Assembly: GCF_046054155.1 (NCBI RefSeq)
Contig: NZ_JBEQCT010000010.1
Location: forward strand, 30,681-94,680
Origin: Celerinatantimonas yamalensis
Lineage (GTDB): Bacteria > Pseudomonadota > Gammaproteobacteria > Enterobacterales > Celerinatantimonadaceae
Direction of reading: 5' to 3'
Length of the DNA stretch: 64,000 nucleotides
Part shown: piece after piece, positions 8,540 to 18,019 of the stretch
Position numbering within the stretch: the first letter of the stretch is position 1
How the letters are laid out: the number at the start of each line of letters is the position of its first letter
Program-made: the position numbers and the translations under genes
Notes under the pieces: generated by a model
The model's database searches: none
The model's input: only the letters and a program-made list of their open reading frames with translations
What the model was told of the DNA's origin: nothing

Positions 8540-9018
8540 TCAATATCACGGGTTTTGTTGTACTGTGGCTCAGTTGCTCGGTGGCGATGGTGCTGCAAAT
8601 TTTACCAGTGCCTAGTCAATTTGATGCTTTTCGCCCAGATTGGCTACTTGCTTGTGTGCTTTATTGGTGTATTGCGCTGCCGCATCGATTCAATGTGGTC
8701 GGTGCATTTGTCTGTGGTCTTACCTTAGACCTACTCTTGGGCTCGACGCTTGGCATTCGAGCGCTGTCTTTTTCACTAATTGCCTATATTAGTGCAATTA
8801 ATTATGTTCGCCTGCGTAATCTTTCTTTATGGCAACAAGCCATGGTAATTGGTGTCTTAACGGTTATCGATAAGGCCGTGATTTTTTGGGTGAACTATAT
8901 TCTTCATGCGATTCATTTACCGAATGGCTATTTTTACTCTGCGCTGAGTAATATGCTCATTTGGCCTTGGATCTTTTTATTTCTGCGCAAATTACGGCGT
9001 CGTTTTCGAATGGAGTAA
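8536..9018 (+). CDS. mreD: Rod shape-determining membrane protein MreD
   Basis: This 160-residue, very hydrophobic protein has five or six predicted transmembrane helices. It carries the family motif around FDAFRPDWLLACVLYWCIALPHRFNV and the GLTLDLLLGSTLGIRALSFSL helix. MreD is the integral membrane partner of MreC in the elongasome. The start overlaps the mreC stop (ATGA), which indicates translational coupling, and yhdE starts 3 bases after its stop. Confidence 0.96.
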   Translation: MINITGFVVLWLSCSVAMVLQILPVPSQFDAFRPDWLLACVLYWCIALPHRFNVVGAFVCGLTLDLLLGSTLGIRALSFSLIAYISAINYVRLRNLSLWQQAMVIGVLTVIDKAVIFWVNYILHAIHLPNGYFYSALSNMLIWPWIFLFLRKLRRRFRME

Positions 9019-9020
9019 CG

Positions 9021-9584
9021 ATGGATTTTTATCTGGCTTCCACATCGCCTCGTCGTCAAGAGTTACTTCGTTATTTAGATTATCAGTTTGCCGTTATTGA
9101 CGGGCAAATTGATGAAACGGCAGAAGTTGGCGAATCAGCGTGTGATTATGTGCAGCGGATGGCCAAAGCCAAAGCTCAGCGCGGTTATACGCATGCGGCG
9201 CTCGCCAAACCTGTTTTAGGAGCGGACACCACAATTAGTGTGGATGGTCAAATTATCGGGAAGCCGCTTAATTTAGCGGATAGTCAACTGATACTGCGAC
9301 AGCTGAGCGGACGGACGCATCAAGTACTGACTGCTGTAGCGATGGTTAATGCATACCAATGTCAGTGTGTATTGGTGAGTACTGATGTACAGATGCGCAT
9401 GATTAGTGATGATGAAATCATCCGCTATTGGGAGACGGGGGAACCGTGTGATAAGGCGGGCAGTTATGCAATTCAAGGGATTGGTGGTAAGTTTATAACA
9501 GCGATTCATGGAAGTTACAGTGCTGTAGTTGGTTTACCTTTAGTTGAGAGTGAACGCTTACTAAATCTATTTTTGTCCGTTTAA
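9021..9584 (+). CDS. yhdE: Maf-family nucleotide pyrophosphatase (dTTP/UTP type, YhdE)
   Basis: This 187-residue Maf/HAM1-like protein contains the N-terminal STSPRRQELL signature, a GADTTISVDGQIIGKP metal/phosphate region, and ETGEPCDKAGSYAIQG, which holds the conserved residues specific to Maf. Members hydrolyse dTTP and UTP (and modified derivatives) to monophosphates and limit incorporation of altered nucleotides. The ATG at 9021 is preceded by GGAG in the last codons of mreD and gives the family N-terminus (MDFYLASTSPRRQ). The adjacent mreD and rng genes support the YhdE subtype over YceF. Confidence 0.94.
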   Translation: MDFYLASTSPRRQELLRYLDYQFAVIDGQIDETAEVGESACDYVQRMAKAKAQRGYTHAALAKPVLGADTTISVDGQIIGKPLNLADSQLILRQLSGRTHQVLTAVAMVNAYQCQCVLVSTDVQMRMISDDEIIRYWETGEPCDKAGSYAIQGIGGKFITAIHGSYSAVVGLPLVESERLLNLFLSV

Positions 9585-9605
9585 TTCGGATAATGAGGAG
9601 TTGTC

Positions 9606-11075
9606 ATGCCGGCCGAATTATTAATCAATGTAACACCAACAGAAACCCGTGTTGCTTTGGTTGAAACGGGGATCTTGCAAGAGATACATATTGAGCGTGA
9701 AGCTAAGCGCGGAATTGTGGGTAATATCTATAAAGGAAAGGTTAGTCGAGTGCTCCCAGGCATGCAGGCGGCTTTTGTTGATATAGGTTTAGATAAAGCT
9801 GCTTTTTTACATGCGTCCGATATTGTCCCTCATACGGAGTGTGTGGACTCCCAAGAACAGGTTAATTTCCAAGCTCGACACATCGCATCATTGGTCCGTC
9901 AAGGGCAGGATATTATGGTGCAAGTGGTCAAAGATCCGTTGGGAACTAAAGGGGCGCGCTTAACCACTGATATAACCCTGCCTTCACGTTACTTGGTCTT
10001 GATGCCGGGAAGTGCGCATGTGGGCGTTTCACAACGAATCGAAGGTGAAAAGGCGCGAGAGCAGTTGAAAATGCTAGCGACTCAATATGTGGATGAGTTG
10101 GGTGGTTTTATTATCCGCACCGCTGCAGAAGGTGTTGGCGAACATGAATTGTGTCAAGATGCGGCTTTTTTGAAACGGTTATGGCGAAAAGTCTTGCAGC
10201 GCCGAGAAAAATATCCGAGTTGTAGCATGATCTATGAAGATCTTTCCTTGGCACCTCGCACGGTTCGTGATTTTGTAGGCACACGACTCAACCGTATTCT
10301 GGTGGACTCGCGAACCAGTTACGATGAATTGGTGACTTTTTGTCAAGATTATGTCCCCGAATTTGCGCCGATTCTAGAGTATTATTCGGCTGAACGTCCT
10401 ATATTTGATCTTTATGATATCGAAAATGAAGTTCAACGCGCTCTGCATCGACGTGTTGATCTTAAATCAGGTGGCTATCTCATCATCGATCAAACAGAGG
10501 CCATGACGACAGTTGATATCAATACTGGCGCATTTGTTGGTCACCGAAATTTAGAAGAAACAATTTTTAATACCAATATTGAGGCCACCAAAGCGATAGC
10601 GCGTCAATTACGGTTACGCAATTTAGGTGGCATTATCATTATCGACTTTATTGATATGCAACGTGGCGAACATCGCCAGCGAGTGCTGCAAAGTTTAGAG
10701 CAAGCGCTTGCCAGTGATCGAGCTAAAACCAATATTAGTGGCTTTTCACAATTGGGGTTAGTCGAGATGACGCGCAAGCGCACGCGCGAGAGCCTTGAGC
10801 ATGTACTTTGCGGTCCATGTCCAACCTGTCATGGTCGTGGATCGGTCAAAACGGTGGAAACAGTATGTTTTGAGATCTTGCGAGAAATCTTACGTGTGAA
10901 CCGAGCCTATAAAGCCGATCACTTTATTGTTTATGCATCGCCAAATGTTGCGCACATGTTAACAGGTGATGAGTCACATAGTTTGGCCGAGCTAGAGGTA
11001 TTTATGAGCAAAGAAGTTCGTGTACAAATAGAGATGATGTATAACCAAGAGCAATTTGATGTGGTAATGATGTAA
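9606..11075 (+). CDS. rng: Ribonuclease G
   Basis: At 489 residues this equals E. coli RNase G. It has an S1 domain near residues 35-125 (RGIVGNIYKGKVSRVLPGMQAAFVD), then the catalytic DNase I-like core with Asp residues in TTVDINTGAF (about 304) and IIIDFIDMQRGEHR (about 347). The Zn-link CGPCPTCHGRG near residue 406 ties the dimer together. The long C-terminal scaffold of RNase E is absent. RNase G matures the 5' end of 16S rRNA and degrades some mRNAs. A GAGGAG site precedes the ATG, and yhdP starts 4 bases after the stop. Confidence 0.97.
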   Translation: MPAELLINVTPTETRVALVETGILQEIHIEREAKRGIVGNIYKGKVSRVLPGMQAAFVDIGLDKAAFLHASDIVPHTECVDSQEQVNFQARHIASLVRQGQDIMVQVVKDPLGTKGARLTTDITLPSRYLVLMPGSAHVGVSQRIEGEKAREQLKMLATQYVDELGGFIIRTAAEGVGEHELCQDAAFLKRLWRKVLQRREKYPSCSMIYEDLSLAPRTVRDFVGTRLNRILVDSRTSYDELVTFCQDYVPEFAPILEYYSAERPIFDLYDIENEVQRALHRRVDLKSGGYLIIDQTEAMTTVDINTGAFVGHRNLEETIFNTNIEATKAIARQLRLRNLGGIIIIDFIDMQRGEHRQRVLQSLEQALASDRAKTNISGFSQLGLVEMTRKRTRESLEHVLCGPCPTCHGRGSVKTVETVCFEILREILRVNRAYKADHFIVYASPNVAHMLTGDESHSLAELEVFMSKEVRVQIEMMYNQEQFDVVMM

Positions 11076-11079
11076 CGCT

Positions 11080-14000
11080 ATGGCACTGATACTGAGGCGG
11101 CTACTGCATCATTGTTGGTTAACGTTCGCAGGGATTATCATCTGCGCGGCAATTTTACTCAGCATTGCCCGCGGCCTGTTTGCCTACGCCAATAATTTTC
11201 GTGGTGACATGCTGCAATGGTTGACGGGCTATTCGACCAAGGAATTACAGATTGGTCAATTGAGTGCTTCTATTTATCATTTTCGGCCCGTGTTAGTGTT
11301 TAAAAATATGCGTTTTCATCCAGCTAATGAAAAACGTTATCAGTTAAAAAGCCGTTCCGTCATCCTCGATTTTAATATGTTGGCTTCTTTGCAAACGCGA
11401 CAAGTTGTCTTTCGAAACATTCGTTTGCAAGGTGTGCAGTTATCACTTCCTTGGGTCAATGATTATTCAGATGTATCCTCTGATTCGGTTGATTTAAAGG
11501 CAGCCAAAGTGTTTGCCGATCTATTTTTACGCCGACTTGATAATTTCCAGATCCAAGATGCTAAGCTCTCATTATTTGTCGCCAACCAACCTCCTCATAT
11601 CCTCAATATTCAGTCGATGCGTTGGCGCAACCATGACGGGTTGCATCAAGGCGAAGGAAGCGCTTATCTACCACATTTAGGGCAACCCAATAGTACGGTG
11701 CACTTTGCGGTGCAGCTTAATGACGATCATCATTCAGATAGTTTACTAAATATTCCGGGGCGCTTTTATGCCAGTGGTCGGCATTTGCAATTGGCTCGCA
11801 TCGGCGAGTTATTTCAATCGAAGGCCTTAACTCATCTGAATACTGATTTAAACTTCAATATTTGGGGGAGTTTTGGTGGTGATAAACCCTTATTATGGCA
11901 GTGGCAATGGCTGCCTAGTTCACTGCATTGGGAAAGTGCTCAAGACAGATCTGCCCATCAGATCAATATTGATGGTGGTCAGTTAGCACTGCGACGGCGC
12001 GGGGCAAACTATCAGGTTGATAGTGATAAGTTGCTGGTGAATACGGATGGCGTTTCTTGGGGGCCGTTGCAGTTGCAAGGTATATTGAGTGAAAAACAAG
12101 AGCATTGGTACCTTAATCAAATTTCATTAGCGCCTTTGGCACCATTATTTTCTTTGTTTTCCAATCGAGATGACCTTCTGATCCCTAAAGTGGCCTCGGG
12201 GCAATTACGCGATATTCAGCTAGGTTATCAATGGGCACAAGGCTCACTGAGCTACCAAGCCCAGTTGGATAATTTTTCAATGACCCACTCCGGGGTGTGG
12301 CCCGGCGTTACAAATTTGGCAGGCCATGTGAGCGGGGATGACACACAGTTAAACTATCAACTGCAGATCAACCAAGGAAAGCTTGTACTCCAACCGTTGT
12401 TTGATAGCAGTTGGCCGGTAACCGCCTTACGTGCTAAAGGCTCATTGAACTGGTCTGCAACAGAGCATGCCCTGAATGTGGATGAGTTGACATTAGATAG
12501 CCCGTGGGTTAAAGCTCAATCTCGAGGGCGACTATCATGGCAAGCTGGTCATCGATTGCCTTGGCTGAGCATTAGTAGCAAGCTTGATCTCCTTGATGCC
12601 AAACAAGCGCATCATTTTTACCCATCTCCATTGATGCCTAAGATTGTCGCTGATTATCTGCAAAAAGCTATTCAGGGGGGACAGGCGCAAGATGCCAAAA
12701 TGCTCTGGTATGGTGATTTAGCGAAGTTTCCCTATCGCGAGCCTGATGGTATTTTTCAGGCCTTTATGCCGCTGCGTCAGGCTACGTTTAAGTTTCAACC
12801 TGATTGGCCTGCATTGAAGCACTTAGATATTGATCTCTTGTTTCAAAATGAGTCGCTGCATATGGAAAGTAAGCAGAGCACGTTAGCCGATGTGCCGATT
12901 CAACACGTGAATGCTGCAATTGAAACCTTACGACCAACGGGGGATGTTGCGATTCATGCACTTCTTGACAATGTCTCATTAGTCAAAGTGCATCAGTTGC
13001 TTGAAAAGTCGCCTGTGCCTGCTTTAGCCGCGTCGATGAAGGCATTGCCAATGAGCGCTGGGGGGCTTTCTGGACGGTTATTTTTAAAGATCCCTCTCAA
13101 TGGTCAACCCGTTGAAGTGGCCGGAGATGCTAAATTTAACCGTGCGAAGATGAGCGTGGCGAGTTTGGCAATGAATTTGGCGAATTTAAATGGTCAATTA
13201 AACTTCCAAGATGCCCAATTACGAGCTCATGGCCTGAATGCAACATGGGACGGACAGCCGTTGAGTATCGATCTCAATGGTGATAGTCAACCTAGTCATT
13301 ACCAAATTGGCCTCGGTTTGCAGGGACGGTGGGATATTAGCGCGCTGCAGCGACGCTTAAGTAATCCACATTGGTTGGCGCCCGCCAGCGGGCAACTCAA
13401 TTGGCAAGGTGATGTCAATGTTTCCTTAGGATATGATGATGGTTTCAACTATAACGCAAAATTTCATTCAGGACTCACACATTTAACATTGGCACTACCT
13501 AAACCTTTGACTAAATCAACTCAGCAGTGGCCAGCAACATTATATGTTAGTGGCAATGAGCGCTCAGGCGGTGGGATCGTCAGTGTTAAAAACAAAATCT
13601 ATAGCCGATTTCGCTTCGATAATACGCCGTTTCATTTGAATGCACTGCGATTAAACGTGGGCAATATGCAAACGTTACCGCAACTATCACAGCAACTCCC
13701 ATCGGCCGGCAGTATCTTAGATATCAATGTCGATCAAGCTCCACTTGAACCTTGGTTGGGTTATGTTTTGCCATTGTTATCAGGCTCTACTCAGCGTGAT
13801 AAAACCGATAAATCGTTGCCGTCGGCAGCGGCAGCGTTGTTCCCCCCATTTGTAGGAATGCAGTTACAAGCAAAACAGGTGAACGCATTTGCTCAGCCTG
13901 TACAGCAAGTAAAACTTATCTATCAACAAAGTAACGCCTTTTGGCAATTACAAAGTAAGCAGCTCAACGGACAGTTAGTTTTGCCTGTGCAACCGTCGCT

Positions 14001-14973
14001 GACTCATCCTTGGCAGCTTAATATTCAACAGGCTGATTTACCCCAGCTTAATTTATCGGCGCTGACTCAGTTTGGATCATCTGTTACTCCGGTTCAAAGC
14101 GACGGCTCATTGTTGGCCACGCCTGTTCCTGTGTCTATCAATTGTCAATCTTGCCAGTTTGGGCGTTATCACATCGGTACGCTGAAGCTATGGCTTCCTT
14201 TTGCCAATGGACAGATGAAAGATGGCCAATTAAGCCTTCGCGGCGCTGGTAAAATGAAGTTGGATGCCAAGTTAAATTGGCTGGCGACGCCGTCAGGCAT
14301 GAGAAGTTTTGTCCAAGGTACCTTCGCAACCCAAGATAGTGGTAAGTATATTGAGTCGCTTGGTTTTACTAAAGAGCTTGAACAAGCCCCTTTAAAAGGA
14401 AGCTTTGATCTCAATTGGCTCGGTTTGCCCTATCATCCGGAGTACGCCACTTTAAATGGTAAAGGGCAATGGAGTGCAGGCGAGGGAGTGCTCACGGATG
14501 TAAGTGACAAAGGAACGCGGCTGTTTACGTTGGCAAGCCTTGATACGCTGCGACGTCGACTCAAGCTCGATTTTCGCGATATATTTGATAAAGGGTTGTA
14601 TTTTAATAGCGCAAAAGCCTCGATGAATGTGACTAATGGCGTTGTCAAAAATAGTAATTTTTATATGGATGCAGTACCTGGGGTGATTCATGGGAAAGGG
14701 CAAGTTGATTTAAATTCAGGGTTAATTCATTATCGAATGAGCTTCTCACCCAAGATCGCATCGAGCTTGCCAGTACTGGCCGCTTTTGCGGTAACACCGA
14801 TTACGGGCGCTGCAGTGCTGGCGTTATCTAAGCTATTTGAACCGATGATTGAAGTGATTACTCAAGTCGACTTTGATATTACAGGCAATGTTGATCATCC
14901 CAAACTGATAGAAGTTAAACGTGAGCACGGCAAAGTTAAATTACAACCGAAGCAGTTAGACAAGCAACGATGA
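11080..14973 (+). CDS. yhdP: AsmA-like phospholipid transport protein YhdP
   Basis: This 1297-residue protein is close to the family's usual length of about 1270. One N-terminal transmembrane anchor (about residues 14-34) is followed by a very long beta-rich periplasmic part, then an AsmA-like C-terminal region with LNWLGLPYHPEYATLNGKG, GTRLFTLASLDTLRRRLKLDF and DFDITGNVDHPKL. YhdP, TamB and YdbH are redundant bridges that carry phospholipids from the inner to the outer membrane. It sits in the conserved rng-yhdP context. No frameshift or internal stop is seen across nearly 4 kb. Close spacing to rng and the next gene implies one transcript. Confidence 0.94.
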   Translation: MALILRRLLHHCWLTFAGIIICAAILLSIARGLFAYANNFRGDMLQWLTGYSTKELQIGQLSASIYHFRPVLVFKNMRFHPANEKRYQLKSRSVILDFNMLASLQTRQVVFRNIRLQGVQLSLPWVNDYSDVSSDSVDLKAAKVFADLFLRRLDNFQIQDAKLSLFVANQPPHILNIQSMRWRNHDGLHQGEGSAYLPHLGQPNSTVHFAVQLNDDHHSDSLLNIPGRFYASGRHLQLARIGELFQSKALTHLNTDLNFNIWGSFGGDKPLLWQWQWLPSSLHWESAQDRSAHQINIDGGQLALRRRGANYQVDSDKLLVNTDGVSWGPLQLQGILSEKQEHWYLNQISLAPLAPLFSLFSNRDDLLIPKVASGQLRDIQLGYQWAQGSLSYQAQLDNFSMTHSGVWPGVTNLAGHVSGDDTQLNYQLQINQGKLVLQPLFDSSWPVTALRAKGSLNWSATEHALNVDELTLDSPWVKAQSRGRLSWQAGHRLPWLSISSKLDLLDAKQAHHFYPSPLMPKIVADYLQKAIQGGQAQDAKMLWYGDLAKFPYREPDGIFQAFMPLRQATFKFQPDWPALKHLDIDLLFQNESLHMESKQSTLADVPIQHVNAAIETLRPTGDVAIHALLDNVSLVKVHQLLEKSPVPALAASMKALPMSAGGLSGRLFLKIPLNGQPVEVAGDAKFNRAKMSVASLAMNLANLNGQLNFQDAQLRAHGLNATWDGQPLSIDLNGDSQPSHYQIGLGLQGRWDISALQRRLSNPHWLAPASGQLNWQGDVNVSLGYDDGFNYNAKFHSGLTHLTLALPKPLTKSTQQWPATLYVSGNERSGGGIVSVKNKIYSRFRFDNTPFHLNALRLNVGNMQTLPQLSQQLPSAGSILDINVDQAPLEPWLGYVLPLLSGSTQRDKTDKSLPSAAAALFPPFVGMQLQAKQVNAFAQPVQQVKLIYQQSNAFWQLQSKQLNGQLVLPVQPSLTHPWQLNIQQADLPQLNLSALTQFGSSVTPVQSDGSLLATPVPVSINCQSCQFGRYHIGTLKLWLPFANGQMKDGQLSLRGAGKMKLDAKLNWLATPSGMRSFVQGTFATQDSGKYIESLGFTKELEQAPLKGSFDLNWLGLPYHPEYATLNGKGQWSAGEGVLTDVSDKGTRLFTLASLDTLRRRLKLDFRDIFDKGLYFNSAKASMNVTNGVVKNSNFYMDAVPGVIHGKGQVDLNSGLIHYRMSFSPKIASSLPVLAAFAVTPITGAAVLALSKLFEPMIEVITQVDFDITGNVDHPKLIEVKREHGKVKLQPKQLDKQR

Positions 14974-14981
14974 GGTAACCA

Positions 14982-15824
14982 ATGAGTCATTCATTACACT
15001 CATGGCGATTAGCTGCGCTGCAGATGTGCGCAACCCTTGATGTGCGACAGAATCAATGTCAAATTACGGATATTATTGCCCATAATCCACCTAACCCGGG
15101 GGATTTACTGTTACTGCCGGAAAACTTTGCGATGTTGGGCGCCGGTGCCGATTACCGCTCGATTGCAGAGGCCCCAGGGGATGGGCCTTTGCAACAATGG
15201 CTAAGTGGCTTAGCACAGCAATATCAAATTACCTTAGTCGCAGGGAGTTTGCCAACGCGCGTGACTGGTGAAAAGCGTTGCCGTTCAACCAGTATCGTGT
15301 TTGATGCCAAGGGGCGATATATTACTCACTATCATAAGTTGCACTTGTTTGATGTGGATGTTGCGGATGGTGTTGGACATTATCGCGAATCGGAGCGGTT
15401 TATCGCAGGGCACACCCCCAAATGGTTTTCTCATCAACAGTCTCAGGTCGGGTTATCGATCTGCTTTGATTTACGCTTTAGTTACTTGTATCACTGGCTA
15501 CGCCAACAAGGCTGTGAAGTTCTACTTGTTCCTGCGGCGTTCACCTCGGTAACCGGACAAGCTCATTGGTTGACTATGCTCAAAGCTCGCGCGATTGAGC
15601 AGCAGTGCTATGTACTGGCTGCAGGACAAGTAGGTCATCATGATAGTACTCGCCAGAGTTGGGGGCACTCTTGTATTATTGATCCATGGGGGAACGTGAT
15701 CGCCCAATTAGATGATCAGTGCGGGATCTGTTATGGTAAATTCGATCACCATTTACTGCAATCATTGCGACAGCGGATGCCGTTGCAGCCTAATTCCCAT
15801 ATGACGATCAGCTGGAGTAAATAA
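14982..15824 (+). CDS. Nitrilase-superfamily carbon-nitrogen hydrolase (Nit1-like)
   Basis: This 280-residue protein has the full nitrilase catalytic triad: Glu47 (LLLPENFAM), Lys119 (HYHKLHLFDV) and Cys161 (SICFDLRFSYLY). It resembles the branch containing deaminated-glutathione amidase and YbeM-like proteins, which repair or recycle misamidated metabolites. The exact substrate is an inference. It lies between yhdP and tldD, as in many Vibrio- and Shewanella-type genomes but not in E. coli. It starts 8 bases after the yhdP stop with a GAGG site. The tldD gene starts 5 bases after its own stop. Confidence 0.88.
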   Translation: MSHSLHSWRLAALQMCATLDVRQNQCQITDIIAHNPPNPGDLLLLPENFAMLGAGADYRSIAEAPGDGPLQQWLSGLAQQYQITLVAGSLPTRVTGEKRCRSTSIVFDAKGRYITHYHKLHLFDVDVADGVGHYRESERFIAGHTPKWFSHQQSQVGLSICFDLRFSYLYHWLRQQGCEVLLVPAAFTSVTGQAHWLTMLKARAIEQQCYVLAAGQVGHHDSTRQSWGHSCIIDPWGNVIAQLDDQCGICYGKFDHHLLQSLRQRMPLQPNSHMTISWSK

Positions 15825-15829
15825 ATACA

Positions 15830-17275
15830 ATGTCATTTGAACAAGTTAATCAATCTATACTTGCCCCTGCGGGCCTAGATTCATCATCATTGAACCAAGC
15901 GCTAAGTATTCTCAGTGGACCTGATATCGATCAGGGTGATCTTTATTTTCAGCATAGTCGCCATGAATCTTGGGTGCTCGAAGATGGCATTGTTAAAGAG
16001 GGCAGCTTTAATATTGAACAAGGTGTTGGGGTGCGTTCAATTGCGGGCGAGAAAACCGGCTTTGCTTATTCTGATGATATTAATTTAAGCGCTTTGACCA
16101 AAGCGTGTCAGGCGGCGCGCGGCATCAGCCGCAGTCAAGGTGAAGGGCGGATACAGGTTGTTTCCGCCATGCCAACACGAGCGCTTTATACTGATAGCAA
16201 CCCGATTGAAAGCCTAGATAAACAGCAAAAAATTGCCTTACTTGAGCGCGCTGACAAATTTGCCCGCAGCTTAGATCCGAGCATTACGCAGGTGATCGTT
16301 AGCTTAAGTGGCGTTTATGAAGAAATACTGGTTGCTGGATTAGATGGTACGCTTGCAGCTGATATTCGCCCCTTAGTTCGATTTAACTGCAGTGTATTAG
16401 CTGAACGAGGCGGGCGCCGTGAACGAGGAAGTGCTGGCGGCGGCGGGCGTTTTGACTATCAGTTTTTCTTAGAAGATGTCGCAGGTGAAGAGTGTGCCAT
16501 GGGATTTGTCCGCGAAGCTGTTCGTCAGGCGTTGGTGAATTTAGAAGCCATCGATGCACCAGCTGGACTTATGCCTGTGGTCCTCGGCGCAGGTTGGCCA
16601 GGGGTCTTGTTACATGAAGCGGTTGGGCATGGCCTAGAGGGTGACTTTAACCGCAAAGGCTCGTCGGCATTTAGTGGCCGAGTGGGTGAACAGGTTGCAT
16701 CGAACCTGTGTACTATTGTCGATGATGGCACTTTAGCCAATCGGCGTGGGTCGCTTTCTATTGATGATGAGGGGACCCCTAGTCGATACAATGTATTGAT
16801 CGAAAATGGAGTACTCAAAGGATACATGCAGGACAAACTGAATGCTCGGTTAATGGGGGTTGCCCCAACAGGTAATGGTCGACGTGAATCGTATGCTCAT
16901 GTTCCTATGCCGCGCATGACCAATACTTATATGTTGCCTGGTGAATCAGAGAAAGAGGAAATGATAGCCTCGGTTAAACGTGGTATTTATGCGCCGAATT
17001 TTGGTGGCGGGCAAGTTGATATTACCTCGGGTAAATTTGTTTTTTCTGCCTCTGAAGCCTATTTAATTGAAGATGGTAAAATCACCGCTCCAATTAAAGG
17101 TGCGACACTCATCGGTAATGGGCCCGAGGCGATGGCTAAAGTCTCTATGGTGGGTAATGATTTAGATTTAGATGCAGGCGTTGGTGTGTGTGGTAAAGAT
17201 GGGCAAAGTATCCCTGTTGGGGTTGGACAACCAACTCTAAAATTGGATGAGTTAACCGTTGGCGGCACCGCATAG
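15830..17275 (+). CDS. tldD: Metalloprotease subunit TldD
   Basis: At 481 residues this equals the family length. It carries the zinc motif HEAVGH at residues 262-267, with the conserved flanks WPGVLLHEAVGHGLEGDFNRKG, and the C-terminal DITSGKFVFSASEAYLIEDG. TldD forms a heterodimer with PmbA (TldE). TldD holds the zinc and degrades unfolded peptides threaded into the cavity; in E. coli it is known for microcin B17 maturation and CcdA degradation. It is the last gene of the mreB-to-tldD run. Its partner pmbA lies 745 bases downstream, separated by the oppositely oriented darP. Confidence 0.97.
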   Translation: MSFEQVNQSILAPAGLDSSSLNQALSILSGPDIDQGDLYFQHSRHESWVLEDGIVKEGSFNIEQGVGVRSIAGEKTGFAYSDDINLSALTKACQAARGISRSQGEGRIQVVSAMPTRALYTDSNPIESLDKQQKIALLERADKFARSLDPSITQVIVSLSGVYEEILVAGLDGTLAADIRPLVRFNCSVLAERGGRRERGSAGGGGRFDYQFFLEDVAGEECAMGFVREAVRQALVNLEAIDAPAGLMPVVLGAGWPGVLLHEAVGHGLEGDFNRKGSSAFSGRVGEQVASNLCTIVDDGTLANRRGSLSIDDEGTPSRYNVLIENGVLKGYMQDKLNARLMGVAPTGNGRRESYAHVPMPRMTNTYMLPGESEKEEMIASVKRGIYAPNFGGGQVDITSGKFVFSASEAYLIEDGKITAPIKGATLIGNGPEAMAKVSMVGNDLDLDAGVGVCGKDGQSIPVGVGQPTLKLDELTVGGTA

Positions 17276-17279
17276 TACA

Positions 17280-17305
17280 TTGGCACCTTGTAAACAGGGT
17301 GCCAA
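17280..17305. terminator. Hairpin between convergent tldD and darP
   Basis: An inverted repeat (TTGGCACCTTGT at 17280-17291 against ACAGGGTGCCAA at 17294-17305) can form a stem of about 11 bp with one G-U pair. It lies directly after the tldD stop and before the darP stop. No U tract follows on either strand, so a bidirectional transcription end is likely but not certain. Confidence 0.5.
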
Positions 17306-17335
17306 TCATCATCAAAGGCTGGTATGGCGGTTGTT

Positions 17336-17857
17336 TTAGTCGTGGTATTGCTCACTGAGGTAGCGAAATAACTCACGAGCAGATTTTGGCGCTTTTTGTT
17401 TGCTCTGTTCAAATTTTGCTTGGCGAATCAACTGCCGCAGCTTTTGGCGTTCTAACTGGGGCTGATTGTCTAGCAATGCATTGATGACATCGTCACTTTG
17501 GGGCGCATTGATAAGCTCATCGCGTAATTGCTCGAGTTGATGCTGGCGTTGATTGGCATAGAGATGGCGATTGGTTATTTTTTCCATCGCTTGCTCTATT
17601 GCTGCGATATCTTCGTTTCGCATCAACTTGCCGACGTAGTTCATATGACGGCGTAGTGCTTCGCGTTTGCCAGTGAGGCGTTTCGCTAAAGCGACTGCTT
17701 CTTGCATTGGTTCGCTTAACGGAATCGTGGCTAAAAAGGCTGGGCGTAGGTCACAAATCTTTTTGCCTAGGCGTTGTAACTGTTGAGCTTCTCGTTTCAG
17801 CTCGCTTTTGCTGATCCACTCATCATCATCCTGCCAGTCTTTATTAGGGTCGCTCAT
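17336..17857 (-). CDS. darP: Ribosome-associated assembly factor DarP (YjgA, DUF615)
   Basis: This 173-residue, highly charged helical protein begins with an acidic segment (DPNKDWQDDDEWISKSELKRE). It continues with the family motifs LQRLGKKICDLRPA and RLTGKREALRRHMNYVGKLMRN and ends in RELFRYLSEQYHD. DarP binds late 50S precursors near the peptidyl transferase centre and assists their maturation. It sits next to pmbA and divergent from it, as in E. coli, where yjgA neighbours pmbA. The start is unambiguous at 17857. Confidence 0.93.
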   Translation of the reverse strand: MSDPNKDWQDDDEWISKSELKREAQQLQRLGKKICDLRPAFLATIPLSEPMQEAVALAKRLTGKREALRRHMNYVGKLMRNEDIAAIEQAMEKITNRHLYANQRQHQLEQLRDELINAPQSDDVINALLDNQPQLERQKLRQLIRQAKFEQSKQKAPKSARELFRYLSEQYHD

Positions 17858-18019
17858 AGGATTACTTCGTTGCTGTAAATAACCTTTAGTTTACCAAGAA
17901 TTGTCTGCGAGTGCGTAACCTTTACGAAGCGAAGTTTAGATTATGTAACGGTTATTTTAACAAACTAGGTATCATATTTGTTATGCTTGACCGATAGATG
18001 CCAAGAGAAAAGGTCGAAT

